From: Vibrio madracius | GTDB taxonomy: Bacteria > Pseudomonadota > Gammaproteobacteria > Enterobacterales > Vibrionaceae | Direction: 5' to 3' | Length of the DNA stretch: 5,801 nucleotides | NCBI GenBank assembly: GCA_000695745.1 | Contig: ASHK01000094.1 | Span: forward strand, 2,261 to 8,061 | In this document: one piece after another, positions 1-5,801 of the stretch | Numbering within the stretch: position 1 is the stretch's first letter | How the letters are laid out: the number at the start of each line of letters is the position of its first letter | Made by a program: the position numbers and the translations under genes | The notes under the pieces: generated by a model | What the model saw: only the letters and a program-made list of their open reading frames with translations | What the model was told of the DNA's origin: nothing | Databases searched by the model: none

Positions 1-787
1 AAGTGGAAGTAAAAATCCCTGCGCACCAGATAAAGGTTCCGACGACAATAGGGTAAGTAATCATGAAAAACTTACCAACCAGCACTGGTTTAAAGGCATT
101 GGATATATGCTCAAGGCGAATGGCAAGCACAGGGTATCGAGAATAGATAATCGTGATGACGGCAATAAGACGAATACTACGCGCGATCACACTGCCAATG
201 CCTGCGCCAAGTAAACCAAGTTCCGGGGCACCAAAGTGGCCGAAGATGAGCACGTAGTTCAACGCAACGTTTAGGCCAATCTCCATGATGGACAAATAAA
301 GGTTGATGTGTGTTTGTCCAACGGAGCGCAGTGCCGTATCTGCGGCAATGGTTAATCCTGAGAGCAGGGTTGCGATGCCCAGCAGTTGTACATATTGGCT
401 AGAGAGTACAAGTATTTCGCGACTTGGATTAAACAGTTGCGGTAGTAACTGCGGCGTAAAAAAGCAGATAGAAAAGCAAAAAAAGGCAAATATTTGGGTC
501 ACAATAGTGCCTAATGCAAGGTTGTTCTTTAGGCCATGCTCATCTTGTGCGCCCCAATATTGCGCAAGTAAAATCCCCATTCCGGAGCTTAATCCCCAGA
601 TGAAAACGATAGAAACCCAAAATATCCTCACACCAATACCCGCAGCAGCGACTTCCTGCGTACCTAATTGACTGATCATTAAACTATCAACAAACCCCAA
701 GCTGCTCATCAGTAAGCTTTGCAAAGCGATAGGTACGCCGAGCACCAAAACACGTTTGATAAATTCGCTAAAGGTTTGTTGTTGCAT
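1..787 (-). CDS. MATE family efflux transporter, N-terminal part (gene runs off the left edge)
   Basis: On the minus strand an open frame starts at the ATG at 787 (MQQQTFSEFIKRVLVLGVPI) and stays open for 262 codons to the window edge, so the C-terminal part is missing. MATE proteins are usually about 440-480 aa. They are inner-membrane exporters that expel drugs or metabolites in exchange for Na+ or H+. Family signs are the first helix with the conserved proline (LGVPIALQSLLMSSLGFVD, about residues 16-34), then VDSLMISQLG, AAAGIGVRIFW, and SSGMGILLAQYWGAQD (about 67-82). A second cluster reads TLLSGLTIAADTALRSVGQT, followed by ALNYVLIFG and LGLLGAGIGSVIAR. Several hydrophobic helices are evident. 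The start is supported by a GGGAG Shine-Dalgarno six bases upstream (in 788-800, minus strand). The gene is divergent from urtA and is not part of the urt operon. Family assignment is firm; the substrate and subfamily (NorM-like or other) cannot be told. Confidence 0.9.
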   Translation of the reverse strand, partial: MQQQTFSEFIKRVLVLGVPIALQSLLMSSLGFVDSLMISQLGTQEVAAAGIGVRIFWVSIVFIWGLSSGMGILLAQYWGAQDEHGLKNNLALGTIVTQIFAFFCFSICFFTPQLLPQLFNPSREILVLSSQYVQLLGIATLLSGLTIAADTALRSVGQTHINLYLSIMEIGLNVALNYVLIFGHFGAPELGLLGAGIGSVIARSIRLIAVITIIYSRYPVLAIRLEHISNAFKPVLVGKFFMITYPIVVGTFIWCAGIFTST

Positions 788-998
788 CACTTTCTCCCTG
801 TTGTTTGCCTTATTAACTTAATGAGAATTAACGCTATATGCAATCAGTTACCTCAAGTGAGAAGTCGGCCTACATCGCATTTTTCTTCAACGAAACCGTA
901 ACTGAGGATGCGGCTCTTTTAGCTTGATGTGGAAAAACAAAAACGGTTGGTTAATATTGCGAGTGATATCGCTATCTTGGTGAAACTCCACTTATTAT

Positions 999-1015
999 TG
1001 CACCAATATGCAGCG
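999..1015 (+). promoter_or_regulatory. Possible NtrC (NR-I) enhancer site upstream of urtA
   Basis: The sequence TGCACCAATATGCAGCG matches the NtrC dyad TGCACC-N5-GGTGCA at 9 of the 12 specified bases: the left half is perfect, the right half has three mismatches. It is centred about 130 bp upstream of the start point expected from the sigma-54 promoter, a normal distance for an NtrC enhancer. A further half-site-like GCGCACCA follows at 1013-1020, and an inverted TTGGTG lies at 977-982, so a cluster of weak sites is possible. NtrC control of urea uptake under nitrogen limitation is well known in proteobacteria; its use here is inferred. Confidence 0.5.
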
Positions 1016-1110
1016 CACCAGAATGAGTATTAAGCTTAAATTTGGAGTTGGTTGAGACAAAAGCCTTAATATTCAGTTGTTTGAGGGTGTGTAATTATTC
1101 TTATCATATC

Positions 1111-1126
1111 TGGCATTCTTCTTGAA
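1111..1126 (+). promoter_or_regulatory. Sigma-54 (RpoN) promoter of the urt operon
   Basis: TGGCATTCTTCTTGAA matches the -24/-12 consensus TGGCACG-N4-TTGCW at 9 of 12 specified positions. It has an intact -24 TGGCA, TTG at -12, and correct spacing. The mismatches are the two bases after TGGCA and A for C in the -12 GC. Transcription would start near 1137, giving a leader of about 35 bases that carries the urtA ribosome site. The upstream NtrC-like site fits nitrogen-regulated activation. No better sigma-70 promoter was found for urtA. Confidence 0.65.
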
Positions 1127-1171
1127 ATATGAAAGTTAGACATAACTATTCATAATAAGGAGATATCCAAC

Positions 1172-2461
1172 ATGAACATGACGTTCAAACTTAAACTTGC
1201 TGCAGTGAGTGCTTCAATGGCGCTTGTATCGGGTCTGGCAGTGGCAGAGGAAGAAACGATTAAAGTCGGAGTATTGCACTCCTTATCTGGCACCATGGCC
1301 ATCAGTGAAACCACGCTAAAAGATACCATCTTAATGCTGGTGGAAGAGCAAAATAAAAAGGGCGGTTTACTTGGGAAGCAGCTAGAAGCAGTGGTTGTCG
1401 ATCCTGCTTCCAACTGGCCATTGTTTGCGGAGAAAGCTCGCGAATTAGTGGAAAAAGAAAAAGTGGATGTGGTGTTCGGTGGGTGGACATCGGTCTCTCG
1501 TAAGTCGATGTTGCCCGTTTTTGAAGAGTTAAACAGCATCTTATTTTATCCAGTGCAGTACGAAGGCGAAGAGTCTTCGAAGAATGTGTTCTACACTGGT
1601 GCCGCGCCAAACCAGCAAGCTGTTCCTGCCGTCGACTACCTGATGACCGAACTGGACGTCGAGCGTTGGGTGTTGGCAGGGACGGACTATGTTTATCCAC
1701 GCACGACGAATAAGATCTTAGAAGCTTACTTAAAAGACAAAGGTGTCAGTGAGAAAGACATCATGATCAGCTACACGCCATTTGGTCATTCTGATTGGCA
1801 GTCGATTGTTTCAGACATTAAGAAGTTTGGCTCTGAGGGTAAAAAAACGGCGGTGGTTTCTACGATCAATGGCGATGCGAATGTCCCCTTCTATAAAGAG
1901 TTAGGCGCGCAAGGTGTCTCTTCGGAGGATATTCCCGTAGTCGCATTCTCAGTAGGTGAAGAAGAGCTATCTGGGATGGATACGTCGGCGTTAGTCGGGC
2001 ATCTGGCAGCCTGGAACTACTTTATGAGTGTCGACACGCAGGCAAATGAAGAATTTGTAGAAACGTGGCAGAAGTTTATCGCGAGTGACAAACGAGTGAC
2101 GAATGACCCAATGGAAGCACACTACATTGGTTTCAATATGTGGACTCAAGCGGTCACCAATGCAGGTACGACGGATGCAGAACAAGTTCAAGACGCCCTA
2201 ATCGGTGTTTCGGTGCCGAATCTGTCTGGGGGCTACTCGACTATGCTACCTAATCACCACATTACCAAACCCGTGCTGATCGGTGAGATTCAAGACGACG
2301 GGCAGTTTGATATCGTTTGGGAAACTACGGGCTTAGTGGCTGGTGATGCATGGTCAAACTTTTTGCCAGAATCTGCAAAGCTCTATTCTAGTTGGTCTAA
2401 ACCATTTTCTTGTGGTGCGTTCAACGTCGAAACTGGTAAGTGCTCAGGAAGCGCAAACTAG
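1172..2461 (+). CDS. urtA: Urea ABC transporter, periplasmic urea-binding protein UrtA
   Basis: This 429-aa protein is the urea-capturing subunit of the UrtABCDE importer and belongs to the Leu/Ile/Val-type periplasmic binding proteins. Residues 1-25 form a signal peptide (basic N-terminus, hydrophobic core, AVA before EEE), so the mature protein is periplasmic. Characteristic UrtA segments are IKVGVLHSLSGTMAISE near the mature start, GGWTSVSRKS (103-112), FYPVQYEGEE (125-134), NGDANVPFYKEL (233-244), and a C-terminal tail with Cys414 and Cys424. These are the only cysteines in the protein and probably form a disulfide. Length is normal for UrtA. The ATG at 1172 is chosen for its TAAGGAG site (1156-1162) nine bases upstream; a second ATG two codons on would change little. 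It is the first gene of the operon, behind a sigma-54 promoter, and a hairpin follows it. The frame is intact, in contrast to the next two genes. Confidence 0.96.
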   Translation: MNMTFKLKLAAVSASMALVSGLAVAEEETIKVGVLHSLSGTMAISETTLKDTILMLVEEQNKKGGLLGKQLEAVVVDPASNWPLFAEKARELVEKEKVDVVFGGWTSVSRKSMLPVFEELNSILFYPVQYEGEESSKNVFYTGAAPNQQAVPAVDYLMTELDVERWVLAGTDYVYPRTTNKILEAYLKDKGVSEKDIMISYTPFGHSDWQSIVSDIKKFGSEGKKTAVVSTINGDANVPFYKELGAQGVSSEDIPVVAFSVGEEELSGMDTSALVGHLAAWNYFMSVDTQANEEFVETWQKFIASDKRVTNDPMEAHYIGFNMWTQAVTNAGTTDAEQVQDALIGVSVPNLSGGYSTMLPNHHITKPVLIGEIQDDGQFDIVWETTGLVAGDAWSNFLPESAKLYSSWSKPFSCGAFNVETGKCSGSAN

Positions 2462-2475
2462 TTGTTAGACGGTAT

Positions 2476-2509
2476 GGTGCTTTCACGGTTTCTCGTGAAA
2501 GCACCTTTT
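2476..2509 (+). terminator. Hairpin between urtA and urtB, likely partial terminator / 3' end stabiliser
   Basis: A perfect 12-bp inverted repeat, GGTGCTTTCACG (2476-2487) and CGTGAAAGCACC (2494-2505), encloses a six-base loop and is followed by TTTT (2506-2509). It starts 14 bases after the urtA stop. The T tract is short and the downstream genes are clearly the same pathway, so it is more likely a leaky terminator or an mRNA-stabilising structure than a full stop. Such elements often follow binding-protein genes and raise their level above that of the permease. Confidence 0.75.
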
Positions 2510-2561
2510 AGATCTTGTCCTCAATGTATTTCAAGAGAGGGCAACGCAAAGGACGCATTTC

Positions 2562-4186
2562 ATGAAAAACATAACTCAATTATTGAAAGTGGTCGTGTTC
2601 TTAATTTTGAGTACGAATGTCGCGTTGGCAAACGTAAGTGACCGAGAGTCTTTCTCAAAAGTGCTCATAGGAAAAAGCACCCCTCAAAAACAAGCAGCGA
2701 TGTCTTGGCTCGTGGACCACGAACCCAGCGACGTCGCTAAATCTGTGTTAACCGCTTGGCTACATGGCAATCTGTATTATTTCAATGACAAGTCGAGTGA
2801 CCAATACCAACAATTATTTCTATCCAGCGATATCCGCAATGCGGCTCAAGTCGTCAGTGCATGGAGCGATATTACGCTCGCTGTCGAGTCTTCTCGCCAG
2901 TTCAAAAAAGTTCGGGTGAACAACAAGCTACGAAGCTTAATTCGTTTAGAAATTGCCTCGCTTGGGTTGGATCATGCCGATGCGACGATTCGTTTAAATG
3001 CAGTAACAGCATTAGTTGGGCAAACCGACGATGCAGTTATCTCTCGTCTTAGACAAAGAGCCAGTATTGAAACGGAACAAGAGATTGCAAGCCTGTTGCG
3101 TCTCGCACTATCCATTGATGACGCGCTAACAGGCAACACCACTGAGCAGCGGATTGCCGCTATTAATGTTCTATCTGACTACAAACAATCGGTAGTGTTA
3201 TCAACGCTTAATCAAGTGCTGAAAACGGAAACTGACGAACTCGTGCGCAGTGCAGCAGAGCGCGCACTAGACCGCTATCAACAGAGTCAAAAATTCTACT
3301 CTGGGGTTGAGACGGTATTTTTCGGGCTCAGCTTAGGCTCGGTTTTGGTACTCGCAGGGATCGGGTTAGCTATCACTTTTGGTGTAATGGGTGTGATTAA
3401 TATGGCCCATGGTGAGCTGATTATGATTGGCGCGTACACCACCTATGTCATGCAGCAGTTAATGCCAAACCAAATTGGTCTAGCGCTGATTCTTTCTATC
3501 CCTATGGCGTTTATTGTCTCTGGACTAGTAGGTATTGCCATTGAGCGAAGCGTCATTCGTCATCTTTACGGTCGACCACTAGAAACCTTGCTAGCGACTT
3601 TCGGGATCAGTTTGATCCTGCAGCAAGCGGTGCGCTCCATTTTCTCTCCACTTAATCGCTCAGTGAGCACACCTGATTGGATGTCAGGTGCGCTGCAAGT
3701 CAACCCAATGTTGTCACTTACCTATAACCGTCTTTACATCATTTTGTTCTGCATCATGGTGTTTATCGGCTTGGTGATGGTGCTTAAGAAAACCCCACTG
3801 GTTTGCAGGTTCGGGCCGTATCACAAAATAGAGCTATGGCGAGAGCAATGGGCATTCGCTCCGAGAGAGTGGATGCCTTGACGTTCGGGCTAGGGTCTGG
3901 AGTAGCAGGAGTGGCAGGAGTGGCGTTATCCCAGCTCACCAATGTGGGCCCGAATATGGGACAAGCCTACATCATAGACTCGTTTATGGTGGTGGTGTTC
4001 GGTGGCGTTGGTAACTTGTGGGGAACGCTCGTTGCGGGATTAAGCCTTGGCCTATTCAATAAGATCCTTGAACCTTGGGCTGGGGCGGTATTGGCCAAAA
4101 TCTTGGTATTGGTATTCATCATTTTGTTCATTCAAAAACGTCCACGTGGTTTATTTCCACAGCGCGGGCGAGCGGCTGAAGGTTAA
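2562..4186 (+). CDS. urtB: Urea ABC transporter permease UrtB (frameshifted as written near 3800)
   Basis: One of the two membrane subunits of the urea importer (LivH-like). Translation from the ATG at 2562 (AAAGGA at 2548-2553, eight bases upstream) gives a signal peptide (residues 1-23, NVALA before NVSD). Next comes a periplasmic, helix-rich, HEAT-repeat-like region to about residue 245, then the permease domain with GLSLGSVLVLAGIGLAITFG, NMAHGE (280-285), IMIGAYTTYV and RPLETLLATFGISLILQQ. After Leu413 the frame runs wrongly to a stop at 3881. Adding one G to the GG at 3800-3801 restores PLGLQVRAVSQNRAMARAMG and the usual C-terminus (VVVFGGVGNLWGT, KRPRGLFPQRG), ending at the TAA at 4184-4186. 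The repaired product is 541 aa, normal for proteobacterial UrtB with its long N-terminus. The open pieces as written are 2562-3881 and about 3803-4186. Without repair the last part of the permease is lost. A sequence error seems likelier than true inactivation. Confidence 0.93.
3800..3801 (+). other. Frameshift site in urtB (one G missing from a G run)
   Basis: The bases read CCA CTG GTT TGC, giving PLVCRFGPY and a premature stop at 3879-3881. Reading CTG GGT TTG CAG GTT CGG instead gives PLGLQVR, the conserved LivH/UrtB sequence, and the correct frame then continues unbroken to 4186. The lesion is equivalent to GGG having become GG. No slippery heptamer or obvious stimulatory hairpin is present, so programmed frameshifting is unlikely. 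Confidence 0.9.
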
Positions 4187-4200
4187 GGATAACTGACACT

Positions 4201-5347
4201 ATGCAATCTAAATCTTTTGTTCTATCGGCATTAAGGGGGGATAGAGGTGGTCAGCTTACCATTCTGGCTCTCCTAGTTGCTGTTGTTGTCGTGCCACTGG
4301 CGAACACCTTGTTGCCAGTAGGTCACCCACTTCATGTTGAAACCTTCACCATTTCACTTATGGGCAAGTATCTCAGTTACGCCATGTTGGCACTCGCTGT
4401 GGATTTAGTCTGGGGTTATCTAGGGATTTTGAGTCTTGGGCACGGGGCTTTTTTTGCTCTAGGTGGTTATGCCATGGGCATGTACTTGATGCGTCAAATT
4501 GGTGATCGGGGTGTCTATGGTAATCCTATTTTGCCGGACTTTATGGTGTTTCTAGACTGGCAAGCTCTCCCTTGGTTTTGGCAGGCTTTGACCAATTCTG
4601 GTTTGCTTGTTTGATGGTAGTGTTGGTGCCTGGTGCTTTGGCTTACGTATTTGGATATCTCGCTTTCCGCTCTCGTGTGTCGGGCGTGTATTTATCCATA
4701 ATGACTCAGGCTTTGACCTACGCATTAATGCTGGCTTTTTTCCGCAACGAGATGGGGTTTGGTGGCAATAATGGCCTCACTGACTTTAAAGACATCTTGG
4801 GCTTTAGCCTACAGCAAGACGCCACCAAAATTGCGCTATTTATGATTACTGGCATCGCTTTGGTGGCGAGTTATGTGGTCTGTCGAACCATCATTAGTAG
4901 CAGATTAGGGCATGTTTCGATGGCGATTCGTGATACTGAGTCACGAACCCGATTTATGGGCTATGACGTTGATGGTATCAAGCTTTGGATCTTTGTGTTA
5001 TCGGCAGTCATAGCAGGTGTTGCGGGCGCTTTATATGTCCCACAGGTCGGTATCATTAACCCTGGTGAGTTTGCACCTCTCAACTCCATTGAAGTGGTTG
5101 TCTGGGTTGCCCTTGGCGGTCGCGCTACCTTGTTCGGTGCCATTGTTGGGGCATTGGTGATCAACTATGCAAAGAGTTGGTTTACGGTCGAGTTTCCAGA
5201 AGTGTGGTTGTTTGCGTTGGGTGGGTTGTTTGTCCTCTCAACGATGTATTTCCCTAAGGGTTGATTGGCTTCTTCTCCGACAAAGTTCAACAAATCCGCA
5301 AAAAAGCATCTAACCCGAAAACTGAGGCAGAGGAGGTGACAGCATGA
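4201..5347 (+). CDS. urtC: Urea ABC transporter permease UrtC (frameshifted twice as written)
   Basis: Second membrane subunit (LivM-like) that pairs with UrtB. It starts at the ATG at 4201, 14 bases after urtB; its TAAGGA site (4184-4189) overlaps the urtB stop. The first frame gives an N-terminal helix, then KYLSYAMLALAVDLVWGY and LSLGHGAFFALGGY (77-90), and stops at 4612-4614. A second frame carries GFDQFWFACLMVV, FRSRVSGVYLSIMTQALTY, GFGGNNGLTDF (about 186-196), GHVSMAIRDTESRTRFMGYD and VVWVALGGRATLFGA, stopping at 5262-5264. A third carries the tail GLIGFFSDKVQQIRKKASNP. One extra G at 4580-4585 and another at 5258-5260 join all three into 382 aa, ending at the TGA at 5345-5347 and overlapping the urtD ATG. 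This length and ending fit the family. As written the gene is broken into 4201-4614, about 4572-5264 and the tail; sequence error is the preferred explanation. Confidence 0.93.
4580..4585 (+). other. First frameshift site in urtC (one G missing)
   Basis: As written the frame reads WFWQALTNSGLLV and stops at 4614. UrtC proteins have WFW, one residue, then GFD and FWFA here. A single added G gives either TGG GCA GGC (WFWAGFDQFWFA, G run at 4580-4581) or TGG CAG GGC (WFWQGFDQFWFA, G run at 4584-4585). Both restore the same downstream frame, so the exact lesion position cannot be fixed from the sequence. Confidence 0.9.
5258..5260 (+). other. Second frameshift site in urtC (one G missing from a G run)
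   Basis: The frame reads TTC CCT AAG GGT TGA, ending in FPKG. Adding one G (AAG GGG TTG ATT GGC) gives FPKGLIGFFSDKV and a tail that ends at the TGA at 5345-5347, within the urtD start (ATGA). UrtC and LivM proteins normally continue past this PKG(L/I)xG motif, and the tail leaves no gap before urtD. A genuine end at 5264 would leave 79 untranslated bases and is less likely. Confidence 0.82.
5331..5336 (+). promoter_or_regulatory. Strong ribosome binding site for urtD inside the urtC 3' end
   Basis: AGGAGG lies seven bases before the ATG at 5344 and is a near-perfect Shine-Dalgarno. It fixes the urtD start at this ATG rather than at later in-frame GTG or ATG codons, and suggests efficient translation in addition to coupling through the ATGA stop/start overlap. 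Confidence 0.85.
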
Positions 5348-5801
5348 CGACACTGCATCGAGCCCAACAGCTAAAAAGTTCGGTCCAAGAGTTGGCTCGT
5401 CGAGACGAAGTGTTCTCTTTTTTAAAACCGGATCAGCACCCCCTAATTGATACTCGCCATAACGTCCTTCTCTACGTAGAAGGGGTCAACAAAAGCTTTG
5501 ACGGGTTTAAGGCCATCAACGATCTCAACTTATATATCAAAGAGGGGGAGTTACGCTGCATCATTGGTCCCAATGGTGCGGGAAAAACTACCATGATGGA
5601 CATCATTACGGGCAAAACGAAGCCAGACACAGGGCAAGTCTGGTTGGGCTCTAATATTAACCTGTTAAAAATGAACGAGTCTGAAATTGCTAATGCAGGC
5701 GTTGGTAGAAAGTTCCAAAAACCGACCGTTATTGAATGTCTAACCGTTTGGCAGAACTTAGAGTTGGCTATGTCCGGCGTTCGCGGCGTTTGGGGGACGT
5801 T
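5344..5801 (+). CDS. urtD: Urea ABC transporter ATP-binding protein UrtD, N-terminal part (runs off the right edge)
   Basis: Cytoplasmic ATPase of the urea importer (LivG-like); 152 codons are present and the frame is open at the edge. An N-terminal extension of about 40 residues (MTTLHRAQQLKSS..., with DEVFSFLKPDQHP) precedes the ABC domain, which begins at about LLYVEGVNKSFDGFKAINDL. The Walker A motif GPNGAGKTT is at 75-83 and the Q-loop Gln125 lies in VGRKFQKPTV. The ABC signature, Walker B and H-loop lie beyond the window. The SFDGFKA and GRKFQ(K/R)P sequences are typical of UrtD and separate it from UrtE. The ATG overlaps the repaired urtC stop and has a strong ribosome site, so the two genes are probably translationally coupled. 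UrtE would be expected next. Confidence 0.94.
   Translation, partial: MTTLHRAQQLKSSVQELARRDEVFSFLKPDQHPLIDTRHNVLLYVEGVNKSFDGFKAINDLNLYIKEGELRCIIGPNGAGKTTMMDIITGKTKPDTGQVWLGSNINLLKMNESEIANAGVGRKFQKPTVIECLTVWQNLELAMSGVRGVWGT

Larger units (their letters stand above)
788..1171. other. Divergent intergenic region between the MATE gene and urtA
   Basis: These 384 bases separate two divergent genes and contain no convincing coding frame. The right half holds the likely urtA control elements: an NtrC-like site around 999-1015 and a sigma-54 promoter at 1111-1126, followed by an AAGGAG ribosome site at 1157-1162. The left half must carry the promoter of the MATE gene, but I find only weak -35/-10 matches there on the minus strand. 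A 10-bp palindrome, TTAAGCTTAA (1030-1039), is present with no assigned role. No RNA gene or riboswitch fold was recognised. Confidence 0.7.

Noticed and set aside
821..835. Fur-box-like AT-rich stretch (TTAATGAGAATTAAC) before the MATE gene
   Set aside because: Only a partial match to the 19-bp Fur consensus, without good dyad symmetry; not enough to claim iron control.
303..901. Two plus-strand open frames (303-671 and 719-901) as small genes
   Set aside because: The first lies opposite the well-supported MATE gene and the second overlaps its start; neither has a ribosome site or a recognisable protein sequence.
1077..1107. Sigma-70 promoter for urtA (TTGTTT and TATCAT)
   Set aside because: Spacing of 19 bases and weak hexamers; the sigma-54 element just downstream is a much better match.
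1150..1700. Minus-strand open frames opposite urtA
   Set aside because: Low-complexity Ser/Thr- and Pro/Arg-rich translations are typical antisense shadows of a real gene; they have no independent support.
2462..2561. End of a separate urtA transcription unit, with urtB starting a new operon
   Set aside because: The gap is only 100 bases, the hairpin has a short T tract, no promoter was seen after it, and the genes belong to one transporter.
3785..3810. Programmed -1 ribosomal frameshifting in urtB
   Set aside because: There is no X XXY YYZ slippery heptamer in the correct frame in the short overlap between the two frames (3788-3881) and no clear downstream structure. The same kind of lesion occurs twice more in urtC, which points to a technical cause.
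5165..5353. Minus-strand open frame across the end of urtC and start of urtD
   Set aside because: It is antisense to the repaired urtC tail and the urtD start and resembles no known protein.
1..5801. Mobile element, CRISPR array, tRNA/rRNA or an undescribed system
   Set aside because: No repeat array, transposase, integrase, attachment site or RNA gene was visible; all sizeable coding regions belong to known transporter families.

Overview
The window reads as a chromosomal segment of a gammaproteobacterium. The protein sequences, the moderate base composition and the NtrC/sigma-54 style promoter suggest a Vibrio or close relative, but that placement is an impression from reading, not a database result. 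The main content is the 5' part of a urea ABC transporter operon of the branched-chain amino acid (HAAT) class, urtA-urtB-urtC-urtD, on the + strand. urtD runs off the right edge. A partial MATE-family efflux gene lies divergently on the left.

Layout: 1-787 (- strand) holds the N-terminal 262 codons of a MATE multidrug/toxin exporter. 788-1171 is the divergent intergenic region, with a good sigma-54 promoter candidate (1111-1126) and a plausible NtrC enhancer site (999-1015) upstream of urtA. urtA (1172-2461) encodes the periplasmic urea-binding protein. It is followed by a perfect 12-bp hairpin with a short T tract (2476-2509), probably a partial terminator that keeps the binding protein more abundant than the membrane parts. 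urtB (2562-4186) and urtC (4201-5347) encode the two permease subunits, and urtD (5344 to the edge) the first ATPase. The second ATPase, urtE, and any urease genes would lie beyond the window.

The most notable point is that urtB and urtC are frameshifted as written: once in urtB (about 3800) and twice in urtC (about 4580-4585 and 5258-5260). Each break is repaired by adding a single G to a short G run. After repair UrtB is 541 aa and UrtC is 382 aa, the family motifs continue across every join, and the urtC stop lands in an ATGA overlap with urtD. The identical type of all three lesions and the absence of other decay favour sequencing or consensus errors over a dead operon, though the sequence alone cannot prove this.

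Working together, UrtA would capture urea in the periplasm, UrtB/UrtC would form the membrane channel, and UrtD with UrtE would drive import by ATP hydrolysis, with expression raised under nitrogen limitation. I see no new or undescribed system here. There is no CRISPR array, insertion sequence, tRNA or rRNA gene.
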